Assembly (NCBI GenBank): GCA_963844635.1
Contig: CAWJPD010000005.1
Span: forward strand, 685,079-749,078
Reading direction: 5' to 3'
Length of the DNA stretch: 64,000 nt
Origin: JAJPKK01 sp963844635
Lineage (GTDB): Bacteria > Pseudomonadota > Alphaproteobacteria > Rhizobiales > Xanthobacteraceae
In this document: piece after piece, positions 54,416 through 63,420 of the stretch
How the letters are laid out: each line of letters begins with the position of its first letter
How positions within the stretch are numbered: the stretch's first letter is position 1
The notes under the pieces: generated by a model
What the model was told of the DNA's origin: nothing
Databases searched by the model: none
The model's input: only the letters and a program-made list of their open reading frames with translations
Position numbers and translations under genes: made by a program

Positions 54416-55458
54416 GCGAGAACCAGGCCGCCTTCCCGATTGCCACCGTGTGCCGACTACTGGGTGTCTCCCCCAGCGGCTATTACGCGTGGACGAAGCG
54501 GCAGCCGTCGCGGCGTACCCAGACCGACGCCGCGGTTGGCGCAGAGATCCGCGCCGCACACGCGGCTTCTCGCGGCATTTACGGGGCGCCGCGCATTCAT
54601 GTCGATCTTGCGGCCAAAGGCATTCGCGTCGGCCGCAAGCGCGTCGCACGGCTGATGTCGGCGGCAGGTCTTGCCGGTGTGAGCCGACGCAAGTTCGTCC
54701 ACACCACGGTGAAGGGCAGCGGCCGTCAGGCGCCGGACCTGGTCGATCGCAACTTCACCGCAGAGAGGCCCAATCTGCTGTGGGTGGCCGACATCACCTA
54801 CATTCCAACCTGGGCCGGCTTTCTCTATCTGGCAGTTGTGCTGGATGCGTGCAGCCGTCGAATTGTCGGCTGGTCGATGGCCACGACGCTCGCTACTCGC
54901 CTGGTGCTTGACGCCTTGAACATGGCCCTCGCGATGCGACGACCGAAGGGCGTGATACACCACTCCGACCAGGGATCGCAGTATACCTCGATTGAGTTCG
55001 GCCACCGCTGCCGCGAGGCGGGCGTGCGCCCCTCGATGGGCTCGGTCGGAGACGCCTACGACAATGCCATGTGCGAGAGCTTCTTCGCCACGCTGGAATG
55101 CGAGCTTCTCGACAGGCGTCGGTTCAAGACGCAGGCCGAGGCGCGGACCGCGGTGTTCGAGTTCATCGAGGGCTTCTACAACCCGCGCCGCCGTCATTCC
55201 TCGATCGGGTATCTCTCCCCGATCGATTACGAGCGTCATCACGCGGCCAATCCCGACGCACACCAGCCTGCCGCCGTGCTCGCGGCCGTCAAGGACAAGC
55301 CCTCCGGGCGGTCCCCAAGTGGGGCCGTCCTTGACCGCCGCTGCGCGCGACGGCCGCACCCTCGTGCGGGCCGGGATGGAAGAATGGCTCCGCCGGGGGC
55401 CGAACAAAAGAATGGCACTAAACAGGAGAGCAAAATGCCGTCAGACCAAATACCCTGA
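54412..55458 (+). CDS. IS3-family transposase OrfB (DDE integrase domain)
   Basis: 348 residues from GTG 54412, which overlaps the orfA stop as GTGA. An HTH_21 region (ASRGIYGAPRIHVDLAAKGI) precedes the rve integrase core: first D in LLWVADITYIPTWAGFLYLA, second D in VIHHSDQGSQYTSIEFGHRC, and E in YDNAMCESFFATLECELLDR, followed by YNPRRRHSSIGYLSPIDYER. The last ~60 residues run beyond the usual end of OrfB and are arginine/proline-rich. The frame upstream of GTG (DPIEGFRF) is also OrfB-like, consistent with an OrfAB fusion by -1 frameshifting. Confidence 0.95.
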   Translation: MSENQAAFPIATVCRLLGVSPSGYYAWTKRQPSRRTQTDAAVGAEIRAAHAASRGIYGAPRIHVDLAAKGIRVGRKRVARLMSAAGLAGVSRRKFVHTTVKGSGRQAPDLVDRNFTAERPNLLWVADITYIPTWAGFLYLAVVLDACSRRIVGWSMATTLATRLVLDALNMALAMRRPKGVIHHSDQGSQYTSIEFGHRCREAGVRPSMGSVGDAYDNAMCESFFATLECELLDRRRFKTQAEARTAVFEFIEGFYNPRRRHSSIGYLSPIDYERHHAANPDAHQPAAVLAAVKDKPSGRSPSGAVLDRRCARRPHPRAGRDGRMAPPGAEQKNGTKQESKMPSDQIP

Positions 55459-55587
55459 TCCCAAGCCCGCAACCCTCCACGAAACCGGGGCAAGTCCAAC
55501 CCACCCCTCCCTCACCCCAGCATTAGGCGCCAACCCCGGAATTGGCGCTTCCAACCTATTCCAATCAATCGATTGATCTGAACGACA

Positions 55588-56127
55588 ATGAAAACGACAA
55601 CCTCTATTCCACAATCACGACGGCCCCGAAAGAAAGCAGCCCGCACCACCAAGTCAGGCAAGCGCTACCCTGCTATTTCAGCCGCTCAGAAGCAGCGATG
55701 GCAGGACCCTGAGCAACGGCAGAAGATGCTGGACGCGATGGCTGCCAAGCGTGCCGAGCAAGCCGAAGATCGGAAGCTCAATCCCAAGAAGTACACCCGT
55801 CAGGGCGTGCCTGATGGCTGGCGCCGGCCTGAGGCAGAGAAGGCCTGGGCAGCAGCAAGGGTAGCGGCAGACGCCATCATGAACGGTCTGAAGGCCAGCG
55901 GCGCGATGCCTGCTGTGGTGGTCCCTGACAGCGACGATGAGAAGGCAGAGCTTGCCCTCAGGGAAGCCTGTGTAATCGCTCTGGGTCCTTGCGATAAGCG
56001 AAGCAAGCTGATGGCCGCAAACTTGGTGCTGACCTACACCATGCCCAAGCCGGCCCAACACATTGTGCGGGATATCGTGACGGCTGAAGGTTGGTTGCGG
56101 TCCTTAGCTCCCGAGGCTGCTGTCTGA
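55588..56127 (+). CDS. phage-type hypothetical protein
   Basis: 179 residues. A basic N-terminus (SRRPRKKAARTTKSGKRYP), then SAAQKQRWQDPEQRQKMLDA, KKYTRQGVPDGWRRPEAEKA and a helical C-terminal part LMAANLVLTYTMPKPAQHIV. The layout, and its place directly before a virion-like gene (5-base gap), suggest a packaging or head-related protein, perhaps a small terminase, but no motif proves it. Confidence 0.6.
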   Translation: MKTTTSIPQSRRPRKKAARTTKSGKRYPAISAAQKQRWQDPEQRQKMLDAMAAKRAEQAEDRKLNPKKYTRQGVPDGWRRPEAEKAWAAARVAADAIMNGLKASGAMPAVVVPDSDDEKAELALREACVIALGPCDKRSKLMAANLVLTYTMPKPAQHIVRDIVTAEGWLRSLAPEAAV

Positions 56128-56131
56128 CGCC

Positions 56132-57166
56132 ATGTCTGGCTCTACACAGCAACAACAACAGACTAACCAGACCACCAATTCATCGCCGTGGTCGGTCCAG
56201 CAACCTTACCTACAGAACGCCTTCAGCGGTGCTCAGAGTGCGCTGAACAGCGCCAATGCGAACTACAGCACGCCCTCAGGCTTCGTTGCGGGGCTTACGC
56301 CTTCGCAGCAGGCTACGTTCCAGTCCATGATTAACTTTGGGCTGAATGGCAGTCCGACTGTCGGTGCTGATACCTCGTCAGGGACCGCTCTAACCGGAGC
56401 TGGCGCAAACGCCACGACCGGAGCGCTAACGTCCCTAGGTGCCTTCGATCCCAGCAGCACCAACAACACCGGTGCGAATATCACGGCGGCCAATCAGTAC
56501 GTGGCAGGGCAGAACATCCCGGCTCAGGTCCAGGCTGACATGCTGGGGGCCAATCAAGAAGCTCAGCAGGTCACGTTGCCGGGCATCGACCAATCTGCTG
56601 CGGGCAGTGGCAATATCAACTCGTCCCGCACTGGCATCGCTGACGGGCTGGTACAGCAGGGCCTAGCGGAACAGGCGGGCGCCCTAGGTGCTCAGCTCCA
56701 AGGCAACGCCTATAACACCGGCCTCCAGCTCGCGGAGAACACCAACCAAGCAAACAACGCGGCCAACCTGTCAGCCTTTGGTACCTTAGGGTCCTTAGGC
56801 AACTCGACAGTCGGAACCGGTGTGAATGCTGGGTCGGCCGGCATCAGCAACCAAGGCAACCTGTTCACCTTGGCAACAGCCGGGGGCCAAGGCCAGCAAA
56901 GCGGTCAGCAGGACATCTACAGCAACGAGCTTGCTGGGGATCAGTACTCACAAACTGCCCCCTTCACCGCCCTTCAGAATTACCTAGGGCTTGTGAACGG
57001 CAACTATGGCGGGACCAGCACCACGACAGGCACGCAGAACACGACCACGACGCCTTCGATCTATAGCACCCTCGGTGCGCTGCTTGGTGGAGGGGGTTCG
57101 CTACTTGGCGGCGTCGGCTCATTGCTGCCGAAGCAGAACAGCAACCCGTATCCGGGGTTGATTTGA
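56132..57166 (+). CDS. phage virion-like protein rich in Q, N, S, T and G
   Basis: 344 residues, almost free of charged residues. The start QTTNSSPWSVQQPYLQNAFS is of a type I associate with phage proteins encoded among head-tail and ejection genes (TNQ..PW..QQPYL). The middle has repeated asparagine/alanine-rich helices, and the end is glycine-rich (LGALLGGGGSLLGGVGSLLP). Function unassigned; a structural or DNA-ejection role is a guess from composition and context. Confidence 0.6.
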   Translation: MSGSTQQQQQTNQTTNSSPWSVQQPYLQNAFSGAQSALNSANANYSTPSGFVAGLTPSQQATFQSMINFGLNGSPTVGADTSSGTALTGAGANATTGALTSLGAFDPSSTNNTGANITAANQYVAGQNIPAQVQADMLGANQEAQQVTLPGIDQSAAGSGNINSSRTGIADGLVQQGLAEQAGALGAQLQGNAYNTGLQLAENTNQANNAANLSAFGTLGSLGNSTVGTGVNAGSAGISNQGNLFTLATAGGQGQQSGQQDIYSNELAGDQYSQTAPFTALQNYLGLVNGNYGGTSTTTGTQNTTTTPSIYSTLGALLGGGGSLLGGVGSLLPKQNSNPYPGLI

Positions 57167-57353
57167 TCCGGCTCTGAGCCTGGATTAAGCTGAGCAGGCG
57201 TCCAAGCGCCCGAAGCCCCCATGCTTTGCCTGAGGAAGGGAAGCCTCAAGGTCGAGTATGGGGTGCCTTCGATCCCGAAGCCGCTTAGCACCCCCCACAA
57301 CCACAGCACCGGATGAGGGCGAGCGCTCGGGCAGATAAAATGAGCCTCCTACT

Positions 57354-57473
57354 AAGCCCGACCACCCCGGGCTTGTCTCGGCAGGGCGATTTGAAAACTG
57401 CCAGTAAAGCTGCTGCTGCTGCTCGGCTATGGGCATCGGTGTCGATGCTGCAAAAGGTGCCGGGGCCAGCAGG
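57354..57473. repeat. repeat D, copy 2 (120 bases)
   Basis: Second copy of the 120-base repeat at 53041-53160, with the same start (aagcccgaccaccccgggc) and the same ctgctgctgctgctcg interior. It opens a ~0.5-kb segment that is paralogous to 53041-53660. Confidence 0.92.
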
Positions 57474-57485
57474 GCGCTTGGGCGG

Positions 57486-57722
57486 CTAGGCGACGGTTTT
57501 CTGCGTCTGCCTTACTTTGTAGTCCCTAGGGACGCTGCAAATCACACAAGTGAAACGGTTGTAGGCAAAATTGCCGTGCTCTCCCTCACAGACGGCATTC
57601 ATACAATTGGCGCAATACCGCCGAGTTTCGCGCTTGCGGTGAAATGTGTCTTCGCAGATACGGCAGGGCACCCACTCGCCCGCTTCGATCAACTCTTTGT
57701 CCGTCATGCCCGCAATATGCAC
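57486..57722 (-). CDS. small zinc-ribbon-like protein
   Basis: 78 residues. Cysteine pairs CRIC (WVPCRICEDTFHRKRETRRY), CANC (CANCMNAVCEGEHGNF) and CVIC (FTCVICSVPRDYK) could bind one or two zinc ions. It lies between repeats D2 and E4, on the strand opposite to the phage genes. Probably a nucleic-acid-binding accessory protein; no named family recognised. Confidence 0.55.
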   Translation of the reverse strand: MHIAGMTDKELIEAGEWVPCRICEDTFHRKRETRRYCANCMNAVCEGEHGNFAYNRFTCVICSVPRDYKVRQTQKTVA

Positions 57723-57799
57723 GATGCCGGGACAGCGATCAAATCCAGGGTGGCAACACTACGCACGGAAATAGGCCTATCTTGGGGGTGAATTGCCGC

Positions 57800-57850
57800 A
57801 AGATCAACGACTTAACCCCACCACCCCCGGACTGTAAGTCAAGAGGCGCG
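57800..57850. repeat. repeat E, copy 4
   Basis: aagatcaacgacttaacccc followed by accacccccgg and an aagaggcgcg end, matching copies at 53621 and 53740. The preceding ggcaacactacg ... ggaaatag line also matches the DNA before copy 1. Confidence 0.85.
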
Positions 57851-58330
57851 GATTGTTGGCACACAATGGCAGGATGAAGCCGCTGGCTGGCACGGGCCTA
57901 ATGGAACCAAGTGCCCGCCAAATGATGCGTTACCCCTCCATCGCTGCAATACCCGAGCGACATTCCCCTCAGAATGCCTCCTCCTGCCCGGAGCGAGTCC
58001 GCTGGCGCGCCTGAGAGACCGAGGAGTCCAATAGAGCACCCTTGCCGCCGATGCCTCAGCGAGGCTGCCAGAGGCCTTCCTGAGTCTCCCTCGTTCCGAC
58101 CCCACCTTGGCGGCATCAGGCCACCACTGCGAAATCCGATCCATCGCGGACACCAATCCGAACTAAGCCGGACAGCCGGTCCGATGATTGCGGACAGTTG
58201 ATGGAGGCATTCTGAGGCTGCTTCCCTTTTTGCGAATGCACCGTCCACCTCAGTAGACGGCTGAGACCGCCCCATTCACCAACCCACCACCAATGCCGCC
58301 AGCCACCTGCTGCGCGGCCAAGGAGAACGT
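57851..58330. other. 480-base stretch without a supported gene
   Basis: Frames here are short and lack family features. It contains gggcctaatggaaccaag at 57895, echoing gggcctaaatggaaccaag at 53308. It probably holds the promoter for the helicase-like gene. Confidence 0.4.
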
Positions 58331-59643
58331 ATGCCGCCAAAGAACGAGCAATTCCACCTTCCACTCCGCACAGAGTTCGACGATGTTGTGTCAGAGATCG
58401 AGCAACAGCGCCGTAATGAGGAGGCCGAACGTGCCGTGCGTGAGGGGCGGGCAGTGCGCCCAATCAACTACACCACCGGCTTCTATGCCGAGATCGGCAA
58501 TGCGGTATTCAAGACTGCCCTAGGTGCCCTCAAGGAAAGCTTCAGGCCCCTTGAAGCCAGCACCACACAGCCGCCACGCCTTCACGTCTTGAGCGCGCCT
58601 GCGGGCAGCGGCAAGAGCACCTTCGCGGCAGCGTTCATGATTGCCGCAGAGCGCTACTCAGAGAAGCTTCATGGCCGGCCGTGCGGCTGCCTGTACGTCG
58701 TGAACGAAATCAAGAAAGCGGATGAGGCCTACCAACATCTGGCAATGATTTTGCCCGGCAAGGTGGCTGTGTGGACCAGCGAGCATGATCCGTCCTGTAG
58801 GCTACCTGAGGGTGAGCGAAAGGTATCCAGGCCAGCCGCTCAGTTCTCCAAGGATGACCTTCAGAATTATCCGATTGCCATCATCACCCACGCCTTCTTC
58901 ACAGGCAAGGGACGGCGGAAGGCCACACATTTCCTCCAGGACGGGAAGCTTCGGCCGCGAGTATTGACCTTCATCGATGAAAGGATTGAGGGTGTCACCG
59001 TGTTCGATGTTGCTCTATCCGCCGCTCAGAAATTGCGTGAGACTATCATGGCAGATGCAGCCCTCGCTGAAACGGCAGGCCCTGCAATGGAAGCCTTGCT
59101 TGATTTCATGTGGCCGCGCGGGAAGCCTGGAAAGGCGATTGAGCGGTCTACAGATGAACCGGCAGCTTGGGGCGCTGCGGAGTCAAAGGAAATCCAATGG
59201 TTCGCCACAGGGGCAGCAGCGGCCTTTGTGGAAGCAAGCAGAATGCTTCCCGATATTGTTCCGGTGTTCGGTTTCGCCCGTGCATTGGCGACAGGCTATG
59301 CCTTCATTGTGAGGAAGGGCAGTGATGAGAAGGCCACCCACTACGTTGGTTATGAGAACAACATGGACCTGCTGCCCGGCTCTGTGTTGCTGGACGCCAC
59401 AGCGGACATTGACGGTGTGGTGCAACTCTGTCCTTGGCGGACGCTCTGTCCCGTACCCCCGGCCTACTATGACAACCTTCACGTTGTCAGCATCCCGCCG
59501 CACACAAAGACCCGCCTGAGCAAATATCTCGCAACCCCTTCGAACCGGAAGGCCTACACAGCATGGATGATTGACACGATCAAGGAACACATGGCCCCCG
59601 ATCAGAAAGGGCTTGTGGTCTGTAAGAAGTACCTATTCGATCA
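58331..59643 (+). pseudogene. phage P-loop helicase-like ATPase, N-terminal part (split by IS256 element)
   Basis: Starts ATG 58331. The Walker A motif is LSAPAGSGKSTFAAAF near residue 93; GCLYVVNEIKKADEAYQHLA, IAIITHAFFTGKGRRKATHF and the Walker-B-like RVLTFIDERIEGVTVFD follow. The last intact host codons read KKYLFDQ, after which the frame runs into the insertion sequence and stops at 59665. Joined to 61082-61850 it forms a 693-residue protein. The fold resembles superfamily-2 type replication helicases of phages; exact role unproven. Confidence 0.85.
59636..59643. repeat. 8-bp target-site duplication, left
   Basis: ttcgatca, repeated directly at 61074-61081 on the other side of the IS256-family element. 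Confidence 0.92.
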
Positions 59644-61073
59644 GGTGCCGTCGCGGGGTTGGTAGGAAATGAGGGTGGCGTAGTCTCCGAGGTGATCAAC
59701 CTCGAATCATCCGGCGTTGAAGCGCCGGACCGGAGACCACGCCATGACGAGCGTTACCACGAAGCCTGATTGTTCACAGCCTGCATCCGAGATGGCTGTT
59801 GATCTTTTCGACAGCTGGTTCGATCCGATCGAGAGCGAGGTCCGCGCGCGGGCACGCGCGTTCATCGAAGAGCTGATCCGCGGCGAACTCGACGATGCGC
59901 TGGCGCGGCCGCGTTACGAACGAAGCAAGAAGGCCGCCGATGAAGGCAGAACGGCCGTGACGGGTCACCGCCACGGCAGCCGGACGCGATCGTTGACCGG
60001 GACCTTCGGACCGATCGAGATCGAGGTGCCGCGAGCCAGGCTGGACACGCCCGAAGGCAAGACGACGGAATGGAAGAGCCAGGCGCTGCGGGCCTATCAG
60101 CGCCGGACGCTGGCCGCCGATGCGCTGATCGCGAGCACGTACCTCTCTGGCACCAATACGCGCCGGGTGCGGCGTGCGCTGATGGCGCTGTTTGGCGGCG
60201 CCGTTGGCAAGGACACGGTGAGCCGGACGTGGCGCAAGGTGAAGAGCGACTGGGACGCCTGGAATGGCCGCTCGCTTGCCGAGGAGCCGATTGTGCGGCT
60301 CATTCTCGACGGCACGGTGGTGCGTGTGCGGCTCGACCGCAAAGCGACCTCGATCTCGCTTCTCGTCGTCCTCGGCGTGCGGGCGGACGGCCAGAAGGTG
60401 CTGCTCGCGATCAAAAGCATGGGAGGAGAGAGCGCCGAGGCGTGGCGCACCGTCCTCGACGATCTCATCACGCGCGGACTGCGGCGGCCGGAGTTCCTCA
60501 TCGTCGACGGCGCGCCGGGCCTCGACAAGGCGATTGCTGCCGTCTGGGCCGGTGTGCCCGTGCAGCGCTGCACCGTCCACAAGCACAGAAACCTGCTGGC
60601 GCACGCGCCCAAACGTCTGCATGATGAAATCACCGCCGACTACACCGATGTGATCTACGCGCCGACGCGTGAAGAGATCGAGACACGCCGCAAGGCCTTC
60701 ATTCGCAAGTGGCGCCTCAAACATCGCGCCGTCGCCGACAGCCTGGAGGAAGCGGGTGAGCGCTTGTTCGCCTTCACGCGACTGCCCCCGACCCAATGGC
60801 GCAGCGTGCGCACCACGAATGCGATCGAGCGGCTGCACGAGGAGTTCAAGCGGCGGATCAAGACGCAGACCGTGCTGCCGTCAGCAGACACCGCCGCCAT
60901 GTTGTTCTGGGCGCTGCTTGCATCCGGTCAGATCAACATGCGCAAGGTCGACGGCTGGCAAACGCTCGCCACCAAACCAATCGATCAGCCGATTGACCTC
61001 GCCGCCTGAGACGATACCTTCATATGATCGGAGAGCGCGCCACACCAATTCCAACCACATCCCGGACGGCACC
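59644..61073 (+). mobile_element. IS256-family insertion sequence
   Basis: 1,430 bases. The left end ggtgccgtcgcggggttggt and, read inward, the right end ggtgccgtccgggatgtggt are imperfect inverted repeats that continue with a shared tggcg and tctccga. It is flanked by the 8-bp direct duplication ttcgatca, the size expected for IS256. It carries one transposase gene and splits the helicase-like gene. Confidence 0.95.
59744..61009 (+). CDS. IS256-family (mutator-type) transposase
   Basis: 421 residues from ATG 59744. TGTFGPIEIEVPRARLDTPE is the N-terminal mutator signature. The catalytic triad is D in IVRLILDGTVVRVRLDRK, D in EFLIVDGAPGLDKAIAAVW (followed by VQRCTVHKHRNLL, the C-x-x-H signature) and E in TTNAIERLHEEFKRRIKTQ. 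The gene is intact, so the element may still be active. Confidence 0.96.
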   Translation: MTSVTTKPDCSQPASEMAVDLFDSWFDPIESEVRARARAFIEELIRGELDDALARPRYERSKKAADEGRTAVTGHRHGSRTRSLTGTFGPIEIEVPRARLDTPEGKTTEWKSQALRAYQRRTLAADALIASTYLSGTNTRRVRRALMALFGGAVGKDTVSRTWRKVKSDWDAWNGRSLAEEPIVRLILDGTVVRVRLDRKATSISLLVVLGVRADGQKVLLAIKSMGGESAEAWRTVLDDLITRGLRRPEFLIVDGAPGLDKAIAAVWAGVPVQRCTVHKHRNLLAHAPKRLHDEITADYTDVIYAPTREEIETRRKAFIRKWRLKHRAVADSLEEAGERLFAFTRLPPTQWRSVRTTNAIERLHEEFKRRIKTQTVLPSADTAAMLFWALLASGQINMRKVDGWQTLATKPIDQPIDLAA

Positions 61074-61081
61074 TTCGATCA
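61074..61081. repeat. 8-bp target-site duplication, right
   Basis: ttcgatca, identical to 59636-59643. Confidence 0.92.
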
Positions 61082-61850
61082 GGAGCACGTCCCAGATTGG
61101 CCTGAAGGCACACCCCGCAACGACAAGAGCCTGTATCAGGAACAGTATGGCTGGGAAATTGAAGGTAGGAAGCTGTGCGCCATTCATTGGGGTGTAGGCA
61201 TCGGCAGCAATGCCTGGAATGATGCTGATGTGGTGTTCTTATTCGATGAGTTCTTCATTCCACAGCGCCAGATCGTGGCGACGGTACAGGGGCTGCTGAA
61301 CCATAAGGCAACTGAAGGTGTCCTAGCGACACTGAAGGTCCTGAATGAAACCTCAGCGCCTATCGAATGCCTTTGGGAAGGCCACAGCCTGTCCTGGACC
61401 AAGCAGCTTGCCCTACGCGGCAAAGGCCGCACCTTCGATGAACAGGGTGTGTGCTTGCCACAGAAGGTGGTGTGCAGCATGGACAGAATGCGGCTGTTGA
61501 CGAATTTCCACAGGCTGTTCCCCAGGGCCAAGCTTGAGATTGTCCCGGCTTCCAAGGATGCCAAGCAAACCTATGCTGACAGGGTGGTCGATATTCTAAG
61601 CCGCTCAGGGCTGCCTGATGTCGTCAGCACACGGGATATTAGTCGAGAGCTTGGCACAGAATGGCGGGTAGTCGGGAAACATCTGAAGCACAACACCGCT
61701 GCGCAGCAGGCTTTCGAGGCCCTAGGGTGGTCTTATGTAGACCGTAAAGGCCGCCCCGGAGCGTACTTTATGAGACGAAGACCGGAGATCATTGATACAG
61801 AGACAGAGACAGAGGCAATGACGGTGGAGGGTGTCGCTGTCGCTGCCTAA
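61082..61850 (+). pseudogene. phage P-loop helicase-like ATPase, C-terminal part
   Basis: Continues the split gene: with one target copy removed, the codon ca+g restores Q and the text goes on EHVPDWPEGTPRNDKSLYQE. RKLCAIHWGVGIGSNAWNDA and DVVFLFDEFFIPQRQIVATV resemble helicase motifs V-VI (a GSNAW line, then an arginine candidate). A C-terminal winged-helix-like part, TRDISRELGTEWRVVGKHLK and FEALGWSYVDRKGRPGAYFM, could bind DNA. It ends at 61850 after a TETETEAMTVEGVAVAA tail. Confidence 0.85.
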
Positions 61851-62426
61851 GGCTTCCGGAATGCTCCCTAAGCCCTAAAGAAAGACCCTTATAGGGGTTA
61901 TGGTGCATTTAGCTGAGGCGTCCTGTTCCAGACCATGCGGTGTGGCAATAATGCTCCCTGGATTGCGATAATCAGCTTGCTGGGGAGCATTCTACAGTGT
62001 CACTGTTTTGCCTCTGTGGAATTCAGCAAAAAGAATGCGCTGAGAGTACTGTAGGGGGAATCGTAGGGATAGCCTAAGGTTTAGGTTGGTAGTGGTAGTA
62101 GTAAGAAGTAACTTAGGTGGTTCTTAAGGTATACATAGCCACGCAGCAGAAACCTTATGGTTCCTTAAGATGCCCCCTTACCCCCACCCCCACTCACTCA
62201 AATCTTGATGATCCCAGTTCCCGTCAAGCCCATCATATGCGCGGCTCTGTATTCCAATAATTGCTGCGCTTAGGCGTCCTTAGGTTATCCCTAAGGCCGC
62301 ACAACCCCGCCCACCATCAAAACCAACCAAGAATGCGCTGAGAGTACTGTAGAAGCTGTCTCCTTCAGGACATTCAGCGTATTTAATTCCCTGTACAAAC
62401 CCCACCATACAACCAAAAGGAAACCA
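61851..62426. other. 576-base noncoding stretch with direct repeats and cctaagg-type sites
   Basis: No gene supported. An identical 24-base sequence (core gaatgcgctgagagtactgt) occurs at 62031-62054 and 62329-62352. cctaagg/ccttagg/cttaagg hexamer-like sites recur many times (61852, 62072, 62125, 62151, 62278 and 62299). It looks like a control or replication region of the element. Confidence 0.5.
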
Positions 62427-62699
62427 ATGACTACTGAAGAACTCCATAAGATGAACGTCTCCCGACACGCCATGATCTTCGCTATGTGGTATGGGGCCAA
62501 GGATCGAGCCGAGGAAACCATAGACAGAGCTGAGGAAGCTATCGACAGAGCCGAGGCCGAGCTGGACTTGCTTGAGAAGCAGGCTGTGGTTTTGGAGGAG
62601 GTCATGAAGCGTGATGGCGTCACCTTGGAAGATGTTCAGGGCGCCCTGTTCATGAAAGAGCTAGGCCTCGTCTCAGGAGCACCTGAGCAGCGCAGCTAA
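62427..62699 (+). CDS. small coiled-coil phage-type protein
   Basis: 90 residues from ATG 62427 behind aaaagga. The helix KDRAEETIDRAEEAIDRAEA ELDLLEKQAVVLEEVMK has a heptad pattern with a repeated (T/A)IDRAE unit, then RDGVTLEDVQGALFMKELGL. The DGVTLEDV motif recurs as DGVSIDDV in the divergent small gene at 62853. Function unknown. Confidence 0.55.
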   Translation: MTTEELHKMNVSRHAMIFAMWYGAKDRAEETIDRAEEAIDRAEAELDLLEKQAVVLEEVMKRDGVTLEDVQGALFMKELGLVSGAPEQRS

Positions 62700-62852
62700 A
62701 TCGGCACCACTGTGTCCTGATTGGCACGCTGTAAAAACGAAAGCCCTGCCGTGGTCCATAGGTATCCTTAAGGTACACGGCAGGAAGCTTAAGGGAACCC
62801 AAGGCCGGCTCGACACACACTGTCCCCGACCTTGGGCACCCACCATCGTCAC

Positions 62853-63056
62853 TCACATCACATCATCAATCGACACGCCGTCTGCTTCCCTTTCAGCGTC
62901 AAGGGCCTCAGCAGCCGGGCCGTATAGTCGCGCTATTTGGGCTTCGTGATAGTCCACCTCTGCATTCCAGCTAGAAAGCTTTTGTTTGTGTTTCTGGATC
63001 GCATCATCATTTTGCATTTGTTGCCCATCCCAAAATAAAGCAGCCTGCTTACGCAT
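62853..63056 (-). CDS. small coiled-coil protein, MRKQ family copy 1
   Basis: 67 residues: MRKQAALFWDGQQMQNDDAI, QKHKQKLSSWNAEVDYHEAQ and ALDAEREADGVSIDDVM. Its first 25 residues resemble a 36-codon frame at 63272-63382, and its end resembles the 62427 protein. No known family. Confidence 0.5.
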   Translation of the reverse strand: MRKQAALFWDGQQMQNDDAIQKHKQKLSSWNAEVDYHEAQIARLYGPAAEALDAEREADGVSIDDVM

Positions 63057-63098
63057 TACCCCCGTGTTCTGCTGCCATCCCCCACGGTTGTCTCTGAA
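63045..63098. repeat. ~52-base direct repeat, copy 1
   Basis: ctgcttacgcattacccccg ... cccacggttgtctctgaa. It matches 63371-63420 with small gaps and covers the start of the small minus-strand gene. Confidence 0.8.
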
Positions 63099-63223
63099 GC
63101 CGTGCGAACCAACCCAATCAACCCCAGCGAAAGGATCCGATACGCCATGCTTCTGTGTTCCTATGTATCCCTATGCCTCCCTAGGCCAGCATTGGCGATG
63201 CCTGTTCGATAAGGCCCGGCTAG

Positions 63224-63420
63224 TTGTCTGCCTCTGCGGAGCGCCGATCAAAGACGACCCTACGGCGGGGATTAAGCCGCGAAGAAGCCGCCGATTATGT
63301 CGGCATGAATTTTCCTGTGTTTCAGGATTGCCTCGTTTCTCATGATCCCCTTATCCCCATCAAAGAGCGGCTGCTTACGCATTACCCACGTGTTGCCGCC
63401 TCCCCACGGTTGTCCCTAAA
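63224..63420 (+). pseudogene. excisionase-like HTH remnant
   Basis: The plus-strand frame reads RRGLSREEAADYVGMNFPVF, which is the HTH_17/AlpA-type helix-turn-helix (GLxREEAAxYVGxxxxxF) found beside integrases in this order. After QDCLVSHDPLIPIKE it runs into the direct repeat at 63371, and the usual C-terminal DxRALD end is missing, so the gene looks truncated by that repeat. A minus-strand alternative (63272-63382, MRKQPLFDGDKGIMRNEAIL) overlaps. Confidence 0.45.
63371..63420. repeat. ~52-base direct repeat, copy 2
   Basis: ctgcttacgcattacccacg ... cccacggttgtccctaaa, second copy of 63045-63098, abutting the integrase stop. The gap 63057-63415 holds this and the HTH remnant. Confidence 0.8.

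Larger units (their letters stand above)
54052..55493 (+). mobile_element. IS3-family insertion sequence
   Basis: About 1.44 kb. The left end ttgacccggtttcgtggaca and the right end ccctccacgaaaccggggca a (to 55493) are imperfect inverted repeats. It carries orfA and orfB overlapping in the -1 frame, the standard IS3 layout for a programmed-frameshift transposase. No clear 3-4 bp target duplication is visible, partly because a second left-end copy abuts the element. Confidence 0.88.

Noticed and set aside
57898..58275. Minus-strand 125-codon frame before the helicase gene
   Set aside because: Low-complexity, no ribosome site and no recognisable family.
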